From: Burkholderia pyrrocinia
Lineage (GTDB): Bacteria; Pseudomonadota; Gammaproteobacteria; Burkholderiales; Burkholderiaceae
NCBI RefSeq assembly: GCF_018417535.1
Contig: NZ_CP070978.1
Location: 496,001 to 560,000 of the forward strand
Length of the DNA: 64,000 nucleotides
Reading direction: 5' to 3'
Positions 1 to 7,263 of the stretch are shown here, piece after piece. Position 1 is the stretch's first letter; every line of letters begins with the position of its first letter. Below the pieces are notes generated by a model. That model ran no database searches, had not been told where the DNA came from, and saw nothing but the letters and a program-made list of their open reading frames with translations. A program made the translations under genes and the position numbers.

Positions 1-33
1 GACGAGCGCGCCCCGGCGCAGACTGCCTGAACG

Positions 34-315
34 TTAGATGGTACCCGCGACGGGCGATTCGGCGGCCGCCGCTCGCTCGAGAGCCGTAATGCGCTCATGT
101 TGAGCGAGCAGCAACGCCGCGAGCGCGATGAACGCCCCACCGTAGCCGTTACCAAAGCCGGTATGCGTCGCGCTGTACCGCTGTTCGAGCCGGTGTCGGT
201 CGCCGTTTTCCATCACAATGGTAAGCCCCTTACTGGCGCAGTCGAATTCCACCATCTTGATATCGCCGCGCTGTTCCTGCATGGCAAAGACGGGATAGGT
301 CATGGCGTCTTGCAT
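34..315 (-). CDS. Hypothetical prophage protein, 93 aa
   Basis: A small protein of unknown function at the visible downstream end of the minus-strand prophage operon. The N-terminal part is mixed, followed by a Gly-rich stretch (about residues 53-60) and then an Ala/Leu-rich helix (about 62-85) that could be a weak membrane segment or a coiled coil. Start choice is uncertain: a GTG at 318 overlaps the stop of the upstream gene (GTGA), the ATG at 315 directly follows, and another ATG lies at 303. A G-rich Shine-Dalgarno sequence just upstream favours one of the first two. I cannot assign a role. The overlap with the preceding gene implies translational coupling, and the operon may continue beyond the left edge. 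Confidence 0.6.
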   Translation of the reverse strand: MQDAMTYPVFAMQEQRGDIKMVEFDCASKGLTIVMENGDRHRLEQRYSATHTGFGNGYGGAFIALAALLLAQHERITALERAAAAESPVAGTI

Positions 316-833
316 CACTCCCCCTGAAATCGCACATGCGGCGTTGCCGCTTCAACAGGTGCCCGCTTAGAAACGGCAGCGCGAGACATTGCTTCACGAG
401 CACGCGCACGCGTGTCCGCATGCTCGTCCGGGTCGCTCGCTACCGATTCCGCAAAATCCCACAGCGGATCAATCGCAACATCAGGCGCCTGCACTGAGAG
501 ACGCACGACGCTGTACACCAGGGGCAGTATGTTGCGGTTACGGTGTTCCGCCCGCGCGTCGACGGCCCACGAGCGCGCCTCATCTTCGTCATAGGCAAGA
601 TGCACGAGCGCGCGGCCGTCGGTCACCCCCCATGCGGTCGACGATACCGCGCTCGGCGGCGTCCACGCGCGCGCGGCGCACTCCATCCACACGGCCCACC
701 CGATGCCGCGCCAGCCGCTGCTATCTCCAGCGTGGAACCACACACCCGATGCCCAATATTGAGCGAAGCGCGGTTCCTCAGCGTCAGCCAATGCCCGCAG
801 ATCGGCGGCGGTCATCGCCGCGAGCGCCGTCAT
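315..833 (-). CDS. Hypothetical prophage protein, 172 aa
   Basis: Soluble protein of unknown function, rich in Ala, Trp and acidic residues, with no signal peptide or membrane segment. The ATG overlaps the TGA of the upstream ParB-like gene (ATGA, 830-833) and its own stop overlaps the next start, so it is an internal member of a coupled operon. The composition (SSGWRGIGWAVWMECAARAW near residues 38-57, then an acidic middle) does not match a family I can name. It is probably an accessory protein of the prophage replication module. Confidence 0.6.
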   Translation of the reverse strand: MTALAAMTAADLRALADAEEPRFAQYWASGVWFHAGDSSGWRGIGWAVWMECAARAWTPPSAVSSTAWGVTDGRALVHLAYDEDEARSWAVDARAEHRNRNILPLVYSVVRLSVQAPDVAIDPLWDFAESVASDPDEHADTRARAREAMSRAAVSKRAPVEAATPHVRFQGE

Positions 834-1756
834 TTCGTGCCTCGCTCACGTGCGTTCACGATCGCCGCGCGCAGGTCGGCCCCCTCGCCGGACACCGGCT
901 TTTCCAGCAGATCGAGCATGCCGACCCGGAACACCGGCTGTTCACCCGCCACGTGCATTTTGCTGATCGCGACGTTGCCTTGCGCCTGAAGCCAGTCGAG
1001 CAGATCAGCATCGTTTGACCTGGCTGTTTGTTTCTGGCCGCCGACCGCTTTCAACGCCTTGGGCGTGACCTTCGTCTTACCGGCCGCCGTCGCAACCTCT
1101 TTCGCCGCTTGCAGGTGAGCAACCGCATTCGCGCCCTGTTCCTTCATGACCTTGACCGCGCTCGTCGCCGAGACTGCCCCCGACGTGACCATTTCCTTGA
1201 TCGGCTTCGGCGCGGCCACGAGCGTGAGCGCGTTTCGAATCGAGGCGACGTTGCGCGTCAAGCGTCGCGCGATTTCCTTCTCATCGATTCCGCGGCCGAT
1301 CAGGCGTTTGATCACCATCGCCTCGCCGAGCAGCGTCAGGCGGCGGCCAGAGTTATCGAGAATCAGGCCGAAAATCCGATCTTCTTCGGTGGTGCCGCGC
1401 ACCTCGTTGATCACCGGCACCGCTTCGATGCCTGCGCCCTCGCGATTCGCGAGCAACACGGCATCCCACCGCGTATGACCGTCGGATACGTACAGATAGC
1501 CGTCGGCCGCTGCCGCGACCTTGATCGGCTTGTGACGAAAGAAGCCGTTCGCCTTGATCGAATCCGCGATTTCCCGAACGGCCGTCGGGTACTCCGGGTC
1601 AGCTTCGCGCGCTTCATTGAACTCGGGCCGGACGCGGATCGCGTCGAGCGAAACCATGTAGACGTCGGCCGTGCCCTGCCGGAACGGCTTCACGATCTCT
1701 TTCACGTTGCCCGGCACCAGTTCCATTTCGGCCTGTACGTTCGTTGCAGCATTCAT
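830..1756 (-). CDS. ParB/Srx-like domain protein
   Basis: A 308-aa protein of the ParB/RepB/Spo0J-like superfamily. The N-terminal half (about 30-140) has the ParB/sulfiredoxin-like fold signature, with the box SDGHTRWDAV at residues 91-100 where partition ParB proteins carry a CTP-binding GERR-type motif. A helix-turn-helix-like segment (about 152-177, IDEKEIARRLTRNVASIRNA) follows, then a basic Lys/Ala-rich linker and an acidic C-terminal part. Family members act in plasmid or phage partition, as nucleases or as regulators. No parA lies nearby, so regulation or modification inside the phage replication operon is as likely as partition. The start overlaps the upstream zinc-finger gene by ATGA, showing coupling. 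Confidence 0.75.
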   Translation of the reverse strand: MNAATNVQAEMELVPGNVKEIVKPFRQGTADVYMVSLDAIRVRPEFNEAREADPEYPTAVREIADSIKANGFFRHKPIKVAAAADGYLYVSDGHTRWDAVLLANREGAGIEAVPVINEVRGTTEEDRIFGLILDNSGRRLTLLGEAMVIKRLIGRGIDEKEIARRLTRNVASIRNALTLVAAPKPIKEMVTSGAVSATSAVKVMKEQGANAVAHLQAAKEVATAAGKTKVTPKALKAVGGQKQTARSNDADLLDWLQAQGNVAISKMHVAGEQPVFRVGMLDLLEKPVSGEGADLRAAIVNARERGTK

Positions 1757-2034
1757 CGTTCATCCCCTTTCAAGTACCCCGGCGACGGAATGTCGCCATC
1801 ATCAGAAACCGACCCGCCGTCTGGCGAGTCATCAAAAAGCGAAAGCGACCCCCGACGCTCGGCACGGCGCACCGGCTGTTCAGCGGGCGTCATCGTGAGC
1901 GCCGTTCGGTACGTGTGACCGCACAGCACGTTGTCGCACTGGAAATCCACGTTCCAACATAGTTCCGACGTGCGCAGCATCGCGCGCGCTATGCCGCGCG
2001 CCCCGCAATGCGGACAAGGCATCGTCCACCGCAT
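1753..2034 (-). CDS. Ogr/Delta-like zinc-finger protein (downstream copy)
   Basis: A 93-aa protein whose N-terminus has two Cys pairs, CPHC at residues 7-10 and C33/C38 in FQCDNVLCGHTYRT. This matches the Ogr/Delta family of small zinc-binding activators that turn on late genes of P2-like phages by contacting RNA polymerase. The C-terminal half is hydrophilic with Arg and Asp/Ser/Gly clusters. I chose the ATG at 2034 because the preceding gene stops at 2036 and the zinc site begins six residues in; an upstream in-frame extension has no plausible coding content. Its stop overlaps the ParB-like start. It lies next to a second Ogr-like gene, so at least one of the two is likely the late-gene activator. 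Confidence 0.75.
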   Translation of the reverse strand: MRWTMPCPHCGARGIARAMLRTSELCWNVDFQCDNVLCGHTYRTALTMTPAEQPVRRAERRGSLSLFDDSPDGGSVSDDGDIPSPGYLKGDER

Positions 2035-2035
2035 G

Positions 2036-2314
2036 TCACAGCCCGATCCGCTTCGACGTGCGGGAATTGACCGTGCCGAGCAGCGGGCCTGCACGGACGA
2101 TCGGAATATCGAGCCCGTCACGTGGCGCGGCCGACGGCGAAAGCGAATACAGGATTTCGACCGACGCGGGCGCGCGGAACCCGCAATCCGGGCACCAGAA
2201 ATACAAGCGGCGCATCGTGTCGCTCATCGGCTCAGAATGACGCGCCTCGATCTTCCCGTCGCAGGCGGGACACTGGATCGACATGTCGTGCGGATCGCGA
2301 TAGCTGGCGTTCAT
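2036..2314 (-). CDS. Ogr/Delta-like zinc-finger protein (upstream copy)
   Basis: A 92-aa protein with two CxxC pairs, CPAC at 15-18 and CPDC at 41-44, spaced as in Ogr/Delta zinc proteins of P2-like phages. The motif YFWCPDCGFRAPASVEI resembles the second zinc knuckle. The ATG at 2314 overlaps the TGA of the replication endonuclease gene (2311-2314). The C-terminus is basic and could contact DNA or RNA polymerase. Its metal-ligand spacing differs slightly from the downstream copy (CxxC rather than C-x4-C in the second pair), so the two are probably not a recent duplication. The activator role is inferred from the family. Confidence 0.72.
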   Translation of the reverse strand: MNASYRDPHDMSIQCPACDGKIEARHSEPMSDTMRRLYFWCPDCGFRAPASVEILYSLSPSAAPRDGLDIPIVRAGPLLGTVNSRTSKRIGL

Positions 2315-4218
2315 ACGGCTCCCGAATGGTTGGGTTGCAGGTTCAGCGTGGCGTCGGCCTGTTCGTAGTCGGCCAGCCAGTCGGATACGTCGTGCGCAAC
2401 GCACGCGCGTGCGCCTTCGCGGCGTGTGCGGCCCGGATCTGCGGGCGAATCGATGCAGAAGGACTCTGCGTATTCGAGCCATGCGTCGACGGTCGCCTCT
2501 GGCGCCTCGACCCGCTCGGGCTCCTGCGTACAGTTATTGACACCAGTCCAAGGGCGGGCGGCTGCGCCGCCGCGCCGAACCACCCGCCACACGTGACGCG
2601 TCGACGGCACAAAAATCTCCGTTTCGCGGGTGTACGAGCAAAGCCCATCAACGATGCTCGCGACGCCGATAGCCTCGACACCGTGCGGCACGCGCACCGG
2701 CGCGATGCCATATCGGCCTTCGCGGTGCTCGATCGTGTGGCGGATATAGACCATGCGGGCTTCGCCCGCGATACCGCCCATCGCGCGCGAGTACGCGGCC
2801 CAATCGGCGGGTTTGTCGTCGCGCTTCTGCGCTGCCGTCCACGCGGCAACGATGCGCGCCGATTCTTCGATCGCGGGCAAATCGTCCTCTTTGACGCGGC
2901 GCAGCTCACGCCACACACCGACCGGCGCACCGCCGAACTGTTGGAACTGTCTGATGCCCCACAACGCGGCCCATGTCTCAACGCGAGCCGACGGCGTGAT
3001 TTCGTCGTCGTCCCAAAAATCCGACTGCACCACGTAGCCTTCAGTCGTCTTGTGGTCGCCGACCGCGTGACCGTCGATGTTCTTGGAAATGTATTTGGCG
3101 ATGTATCCGACCGCCGAGCCTTTCGCCTTGTCGATCAGTTCGAAGCGCACGCGATGCTCGCGCGCACCCGGTTCGTTGCCAGAATCGCGCAGCCCGTGTT
3201 TGCGCATGACTTCGCAGAACCGCTTGATGTCGTTCGAGAACACCAGACCGTGCCAATGCGGCGAGCCGTCGTGATGCGGCTCCGCAACGCGCATGCCAAA
3301 GTAGGTCACGCCCTCGCGGCTCAACTCGGCGCGGATGCGTTGCCACACCTTACGCAAATACGCTTGCCCGTCGCGGGGGGTGACGCCCGCATAGTGCGGG
3401 TTCGGCTTGAACCAGCTACCGGTCTGCTTGACCGCGTGGAACCGGCTCGGGCAAGTCAGCGTGAACATGACGCCGCGATACCGCGCACCGTCGGCCAGTT
3501 CTTCCAGTCCACGCAAGCGCGTGAACAGTTCGCCGCGCTTCAATGCCTTGTTCGAAATGCCCTTCGACGCCAGTTCGGCGAGCGTGAAGCGCTGCCCGTC
3601 CTCGTTCTCCATCGTCACCGCTTCGAGCGTGCGCGCGTTGCGCCGGTTCTGCGCGATGCGTCGCCGAACGGCTTCATCGCTCGCGTACGGTTCCGCTTTC
3701 AGGTGGACGAAGTGCAGGCGAATGTTCGAGTGTTCCAGGCTCCGAATGTGCATCTTCCGCAACTGGCGACGCCACCACAGTTCGCACTTCACGCGCGCGA
3801 CCTGATCGGCCGGGTGCTCGAAATTCGGCATCTCGACGTTGTATGCGCCGCACGTCGCGCGCGCGACGACGATCGCATCGGCCAGTTCCAGCCCGTACGC
3901 GCGCATCGTCACATCGGACGCGATGCGGCGGGCCTTCATGCAAATTTCATGATCGGTCGCATCAGGCGACACCGGCATGCCGTCTGGCGCATGATCTTCG
4001 AGAAAGTCACGCAGCGAGTTAGCGGCGGCGGCCAGATCGAACATGTGCGACGCGTCGAACCCGGTTCGCCGACGATATGCTCGTGCGCTTTCGCGCCCGG
4101 CTTCGCGCGCTTGTTCGAGCGCGCGGCGCATCCACTTCACGGGAAGGCGCTTTTTTGCCTTGTTCGCTTCGGCGAGTGCCGGAACGCTGCTTGCCGCGTC
4201 GTGCGCGTAAATCCACAT
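2311..4218 (-). CDS. Phage replication gene A protein (HUH endonuclease, P2 gpA-like)
   Basis: A 635-aa rolling-circle initiator. The catalytic region shows, in order, MFTLTCPSRFH near residue 250 (motif 1), PHWHGLVF near 318-325 (the metal-binding HUH-type motif 2) and GYIAKYISKNID near 370-380, where the two tyrosines four residues apart are the cleavage and joining residues typical of P2 gpA. The N-terminal 230 residues are helical and basic. The enzyme nicks the phage origin and starts rolling-circle replication. The start ATG overlaps the stop of the ORF overprinted on the methylase (TAATG), and a GGAG lies about 9 bases upstream. It heads the replication part of the operon and is full length for the family. 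Confidence 0.93.
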   Translation of the reverse strand: MWIYAHDAASSVPALAEANKAKKRLPVKWMRRALEQAREAGRESARAYRRRTGFDASHMFDLAAAANSLRDFLEDHAPDGMPVSPDATDHEICMKARRIASDVTMRAYGLELADAIVVARATCGAYNVEMPNFEHPADQVARVKCELWWRRQLRKMHIRSLEHSNIRLHFVHLKAEPYASDEAVRRRIAQNRRNARTLEAVTMENEDGQRFTLAELASKGISNKALKRGELFTRLRGLEELADGARYRGVMFTLTCPSRFHAVKQTGSWFKPNPHYAGVTPRDGQAYLRKVWQRIRAELSREGVTYFGMRVAEPHHDGSPHWHGLVFSNDIKRFCEVMRKHGLRDSGNEPGAREHRVRFELIDKAKGSAVGYIAKYISKNIDGHAVGDHKTTEGYVVQSDFWDDDEITPSARVETWAALWGIRQFQQFGGAPVGVWRELRRVKEDDLPAIEESARIVAAWTAAQKRDDKPADWAAYSRAMGGIAGEARMVYIRHTIEHREGRYGIAPVRVPHGVEAIGVASIVDGLCSYTRETEIFVPSTRHVWRVVRRGGAAARPWTGVNNCTQEPERVEAPEATVDAWLEYAESFCIDSPADPGRTRREGARACVAHDVSDWLADYEQADATLNLQPNHSGAV

Positions 4219-5063
4219 TACTGCTTACTCCAGGCACTCGCGCGCAGCGAGGATGAATTGCGTTGCCGCTTCGGCGTTGATCGCGTTGCCGTAGGCGCGC
4301 AGTCGTCCCACTCGCGAGGGAGCCCCATCAACCAGCGGGAATGTGCCGGGTTCAACCGGCCGCCACCGTCCATCCCGGCAGAGGAGCCAGTCAGCATCGC
4401 GCCAGAGACCGTTAGTCGGGCCGGCTGCGGCGCAATCTCCGGCAGTTCGATTCCGTGCCCCTTGATCGGCTTCCCGCAGAGCGCTTCCGTCTTGCGTGAG
4501 AAGTCGTTGTTCCCTGCCATGCTGTTGCCGTTCTGCGCAGGAGTTCCCGCCATCGGCGTCGGCCAACCGGACAGCCAGTGGTGCGCCGCAGCGTCCAAGC
4601 GCATGCCCTTCTTGCCGCCGCCGCGCTCCGAATACGGCTTCGAAGGCGCCCCCTTGAAATCGGTGCTGGTGGGCGTAGGCCAGCCAGAACATTCGGTCAC
4701 GGATGTGCGGGGAGCCGACGCCCGCAGACGGAAACGGGACACACCCGAAGGCGATGTCCAGCGCTTCCATGTCCGCGTGTACAAGGTCGATCCAAGGCTC
4801 GACAGCCGAGCTTGCAACCTGCTCTCCAAAGATGATTGCAGGTCGGCACTCGCCGATGAGCCAGTGCCACGCAGGCCACAAGTGCCGCTCGTCATCAAAC
4901 CCAGCTCCCTTGCCTGCCTGGGAGAAAGGTTGGCACGGACAGGAACCGGTCCAAACAGGTCGATCGTCGGGCCATCCGGCACGGCGAAGGGCGTACGACC
5001 AGACACCGATTCCTGCGAAGAAATGGCACTGCTCGTATCCTCTAAGGTCATCAGGTCGGACAT
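4218..5063 (-). CDS. Overprinted ORF inside the cytosine methylase gene
   Basis: A 281-aa reading frame lying almost wholly within the cytosine methylase gene but in another frame on the same strand. It looks like a real protein: it has two GWPTP motifs (SGWPTPTSTDFKGAP and LSGWPTPMAGTP), a Ser/Arg-rich N-terminus, and a C-terminal LNPAHSRWLMGLPREWD box. I associate this layout with phage proteins found beside Dcm-type methylases. The ATG at 5063 has GGAG 8 bases upstream; an in-frame GTG at 5090 is an alternative. Its TAA overlaps the ATG of the replication gene by one base (TAATG), as expected for translational coupling. The function is unknown. It could be a regulator or partner of the methylase, or a chance ORF in GC-rich DNA, though the motif content argues against chance. 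Confidence 0.55.
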   Translation of the reverse strand: MSDLMTLEDTSSAISSQESVSGRTPFAVPDGPTIDLFGPVPVRANLSPRQARELGLMTSGTCGLRGTGSSASADLQSSLESRLQARLSSLGSTLYTRTWKRWTSPSGVSRFRLRASAPRTSVTECSGWPTPTSTDFKGAPSKPYSERGGGKKGMRLDAAAHHWLSGWPTPMAGTPAQNGNSMAGNNDFSRKTEALCGKPIKGHGIELPEIAPQPARLTVSGAMLTGSSAGMDGGGRLNPAHSRWLMGLPREWDDCAPTATRSTPKRQRNSSSLRASAWSKQ

Positions 5064-5172
5064 CCTCAATGCTCCGTTCATCGACGTCACCAGGGGCGAT
5101 GTGCCCGGCGGCGATCAGGTTGCGCAGCCACTGCGCTGCGTATGGTTCGTGCTCGTTGTAATACGCCGTCAT
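4225..5172 (-). CDS. Phage C5-cytosine DNA methyltransferase
   Basis: A 315-aa m5C methylase. Visible motifs are FFAGIGVWSYAL at 51-62 (motif I, SAM binding), GSCPCQPFSQAGKG near 76-89 (motif IV, catalytic Cys80), FGEQVASS near 105-112 (motif VI, with Gln where ENV is usual), SPHIRDRMFW at 144-153 (motif VIII) and AYGNAINAEAA near 295 (motif X). The region between VIII and X is the target-recognition part and is the part most overlapped by the second ORF. The start at 5172 is set by a GAGG eight bases upstream; a longer frame to 5265 lacks methylase-like sequence. It would protect phage DNA from host restriction. Gene order after a small membrane peptide and before the replication protein suggests early expression. 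Confidence 0.92.
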   Translation of the reverse strand: MTAYYNEHEPYAAQWLRNLIAAGHIAPGDVDERSIEDVRPDDLRGYEQCHFFAGIGVWSYALRRAGWPDDRPVWTGSCPCQPFSQAGKGAGFDDERHLWPAWHWLIGECRPAIIFGEQVASSAVEPWIDLVHADMEALDIAFGCVPFPSAGVGSPHIRDRMFWLAYAHQHRFQGGAFEAVFGARRRQEGHALGRCGAPLAVRLADADGGNSCAERQQHGREQRLLTQDGSALREADQGARNRTAGDCAAAGPTNGLWRDADWLLCRDGRWRPVEPGTFPLVDGAPSRVGRLRAYGNAINAEAATQFILAARECLE

Positions 5173-5182
5173 TCGCGGTGCC

Positions 5183-5326
5183 TCACGCCCGATGCGTCGA
5201 CTTGATCGGCCACGCCGGTTCCGCACCTTCGTCGGGGTGCGCGCCGCACCACGCAAGCACGCCAACGATCGTGATCAGCCAAATGGCCCACAGCGGCATC
5301 GGCTTTTTCTCGTGCGTTCGTTTCAT
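5183..5326 (-). CDS. Small membrane peptide, 47 aa
   Basis: A short gene of 47 codons. The N-terminus is basic (MKRTHEKKP), followed by one clear transmembrane helix (about residues 12-30, PLWAIWLITIVGVLAWCGA) and a polar C-terminus. GGAG sits 9 bases upstream of the ATG, and the gene fills the gap between the 71-aa protein and the cytosine methylase with only 10 bases to the next start. This strongly suggests a real gene in the operon. A single-helix phage peptide could act in superinfection exclusion or host membrane modification; that is only inference. Confidence 0.6.
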   Translation of the reverse strand: MKRTHEKKPMPLWAIWLITIVGVLAWCGAHPDEGAEPAWPIKSTHRA

Positions 5327-5344
5327 CGTGTGAATCTCCAGTGA

Positions 5345-5560
5345 TCAACGGAAGAGAAAGCGTCGTTTCGACAGGTCGCGCAGTAGCGGACGGAGAACGC
5401 GCATTGCGTCGGCTTCTGCTTCGTCGGATTGCGCGGTGCGCGGCGGGCTCGACAGACTCGGCGCGGCGGCCAGCGCTCCGGCGCCGATGCCGAAATCGGC
5501 CAAATCCTCGATCAGCAGTTCGCGCGTCGAAACCGGGGTGTCGTCGCGGACCTGATCCAT
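5345..5560 (-). CDS. Hypothetical prophage protein, 71 aa
   Basis: A 71-aa soluble protein starting MDQVRDDTPVSTRELL, with an acidic N-terminal half, an Ala/Pro/Ser linker and a basic C-terminus (RPLLRDLSKRRFLFR). The start at 5560 is chosen because the adenine methylase stops at 5562, one base upstream; the longer in-frame extension would overlap the methylase. No family recognised. Operon position between two DNA methylase genes hints at a phage early accessory protein. Confidence 0.5.
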   Translation of the reverse strand: MDQVRDDTPVSTRELLIEDLADFGIGAGALAAAPSLSSPPRTAQSDEAEADAMRVLRPLLRDLSKRRFLFR

Positions 5561-5561
5561 G

Positions 5562-6467
5562 TCAAGTCCGTGTGGCGGCCGCTGCAAAGAGCGGCATTTC
5601 GTCCGCATCCTCGCCGACGCATGCCGACGTGCGCGGGTCAATGCCAGCCGCAAGGCATGCCGAAGGCGAAACCCAAATCACTTCTTCGCGCGGGACGGTG
5701 CCCGCCTGCCCGTTCGCACGCGTCTTTCGGGTGAAGCGCGCCCAACCAGCCAATGCGCGCTCATACATTCCCGACGCGTAGCCGCTGACGACTGCCATAC
5801 CGCGCAGGTTCGCAAGCATCGCCAGCAGATCGGCGTGTTCGAAGGGGGACATTTCGCATCGGTAGTCGCGCCCAAGGCCACGCGACACGCTGTTGCGTAC
5901 TTCCGGCAGATACGGCGGATCGACGTAGAACAGGACACCCGGCGCGTCGTACTTCGCGATCAACTCAACGGCGGGCATATGCTCGATCATGGTTCCGCGC
6001 AGGCGGGCGCCGACTGCCGCGAGGCGCGCCGGGTACCGCAACCACTGGCCCGGCCCATCAGACCAAACGTCGGCGGCGAAGCCGATCGGCGAATGCAGCG
6101 GGCGCGTCGAGCCAGTCGCGCCGAAACCCATCTGCGCACGAATGCACAAGCGGCGCGCGCGCTCGATTGGCTCGTCTGCAACCTGCCACGCTGCCTCGAA
6201 CTCGGCCCGAGCGTATGGCGTCGCATTCAATGCATCGATCAAATGCGCCCGCAGCGCGTCATCACGCACCACACGGAACAGGTTCACGATTTCGCCGTCC
6301 AGATCGTTGTAAATCTCGATACGGCTTCGCGGCTTTTGCAGAAGAACGGCGGCCGAGCCACCGAACGGTTCGACGTAGATTTCGTGCGGCGGCAGGTGCG
6401 AGAGCACCCACGGCGCGACGCGAAACTTGCTGCCGAAGTAGCTGATCAGGGGAGCCGTTACGGTCAC
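5562..6467 (-). CDS. DNA adenine methylase, D12 class (Dam-like)
   Basis: A 301-aa N6-adenine methyltransferase. SYFGSKFRVAPW (9-20) and EPFGGSAAVLL (33-43) form the SAM-binding motif, FYVDPPYLPEV (180-190) carries the catalytic DPPY, and NDLDGEIVNLFRVVR (about 54-68) is the typical D12 segment. Length fits the phage Dam family. The start overlaps the stop of the 76-aa gene upstream by ATGA. The C-terminal 40 residues are less conserved. It likely methylates GATC-like or related sites to evade restriction or to time replication, and works in parallel with the cytosine methylase encoded downstream. Confidence 0.92.
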   Translation of the reverse strand: MTVTAPLISYFGSKFRVAPWVLSHLPPHEIYVEPFGGSAAVLLQKPRSRIEIYNDLDGEIVNLFRVVRDDALRAHLIDALNATPYARAEFEAAWQVADEPIERARRLCIRAQMGFGATGSTRPLHSPIGFAADVWSDGPGQWLRYPARLAAVGARLRGTMIEHMPAVELIAKYDAPGVLFYVDPPYLPEVRNSVSRGLGRDYRCEMSPFEHADLLAMLANLRGMAVVSGYASGMYERALAGWARFTRKTRANGQAGTVPREEVIWVSPSACLAAGIDPRTSACVGEDADEMPLFAAAATRT

Positions 6468-6694
6468 GCAGCCTCCGCGTAGATCGTTCGACGGCTTTCA
6501 CGCGCTGCGCGCAGCGCGTCATCGCGCGACATGCAGCATGCCGGGGCGGCGCCGCGTTCCTCGTACCAGTGAAATTCCGAGCCGCGCACCGCGAAGTAGC
6601 CGCCCCTCGATCCGCGCTCGTAGTAGGGTCCGCTTTCAACGATACCGGGCTCGACCTGGCGCGGTGCCACTGCTTGAATCTCCGCGAGCGTCAT
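6464..6694 (-). CDS. Hypothetical prophage protein, 76 aa
   Basis: A 76-aa soluble protein with aromatic-rich middle (YYERGSRGGYFAVRGSEFHWY) and an Arg-rich C-terminus. Both ends overlap neighbours by ATGA, the 59-aa gene upstream and the adenine methylase downstream, so it is translated as part of the chain. The CC pair near residue 53 is not enough to call a zinc site. Function unknown. Confidence 0.6.
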   Translation of the reverse strand: MTLAEIQAVAPRQVEPGIVESGPYYERGSRGGYFAVRGSEFHWYEERGAAPACCMSRDDALRAARESRRTIYAEAA

Positions 6695-6870
6695 ACCGAC
6701 CTCACGATCGCGAAAGCACGCTCGACGTTGCGCAGCGTCATCGCCTGACGGTCTGCCTCGTCAGTTGCGCGACGACGTGCCATTTGCTCCGCGTTGCTCG
6801 CGCGAATCACCCGCCGAATAGCGAGCGTTTCCGCGTCACGATGATTAGGAATGCTATAGACAGTTGCCAT
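6691..6870 (-). CDS. First gene of the minus-strand prophage operon, 59 aa
   Basis: A 59-codon gene. The product is basic and helical (Arg-rich from residue 19, AIRRVIRASNAEQMARRRAT), with no membrane segment. Its TGA overlaps the next ATG (6691-6694), and no other minus-strand gene lies upstream before the divergent gene at 6979, so it probably heads the early operon. A weak GTGAG precedes the start. A small DNA-binding protein is possible; I recognise no family. Confidence 0.5.
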   Translation of the reverse strand: MATVYSIPNHRDAETLAIRRVIRASNAEQMARRRATDEADRQAMTLRNVERAFAIVRSV

Positions 6871-6978
6871 TTACTCACCCGCAGTTGGTGTTCGCACTAT
6901 CAGGAAAATCGGCTTCCGGCGCGGGCTATACTTACGCCCCGCATATCGGCAACCGCACCGCAAGGACAGAGGGCAGAC
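6871..6978. promoter_or_regulatory. Divergent intergenic region upstream of the early operon
   Basis: This 108-bp gap separates the minus-strand early operon from a plus-strand 94-aa gene. On the plus strand a TATACT hexamer (6927-6932) makes a fair -10 with no good -35 at normal spacing, which would suit an activated promoter. A GAGGG lies before the ATG at 6979. On the minus strand no convincing hexamer pair was found. A bidirectional promoter is expected from the gene layout; the exact boxes are uncertain. Confidence 0.35.
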
Positions 6979-7263
6979 ATGAACAGAAAAGTTTCTTCCA
7001 ACACCCCGGCAACAATTGGCGACGTGCAGCAATACACCAATGCCGGTCTATTCATGACTGGTCAAGTCATCAGCCGTGTTCTACCGGTCTTTCTCCGCAA
7101 CCCCGTGACCGATCAGGCCAGCCTCGATCAATTGATCGAGGCGCTCAAGGCAGTCGGCAACGAGCTTGCGAAGGAGTCGCCGATGTTCAGTGTTCAGATA
7201 ATGGACGGCGTCATTGGGGAACTGCTCGACAACCCGCACAAGGTCTTCCCCGACGTAACCTGA
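6979..7263 (+). CDS. Hypothetical prophage protein, 94 aa (antisense to the next gene's 3' end)
   Basis: A 94-aa protein starting at an ATG with GAGGG about 5 bases upstream. It is mostly helical (DQASLDQLIEALKAVGNELA, about 55-74) and uses mostly G- or C-ending codons in its second half, which supports coding. Its last 183 bases lie opposite the 3' end of the minus-strand 232-aa gene, an unusually long convergent overlap. It is transcribed away from the early operon. Function unknown. Confidence 0.5.
   Translation: MNRKVSSNTPATIGDVQQYTNAGLFMTGQVISRVLPVFLRNPVTDQASLDQLIEALKAVGNELAKESPMFSVQIMDGVIGELLDNPHKVFPDVT

Noticed and set aside
2122..5205. 1027-codon plus-strand open frame opposite the replication and methylase genes
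   Set aside because: Antisense to strongly supported genes, Arg/Ala-rich with no domain; typical of GC-rich shadow frames.
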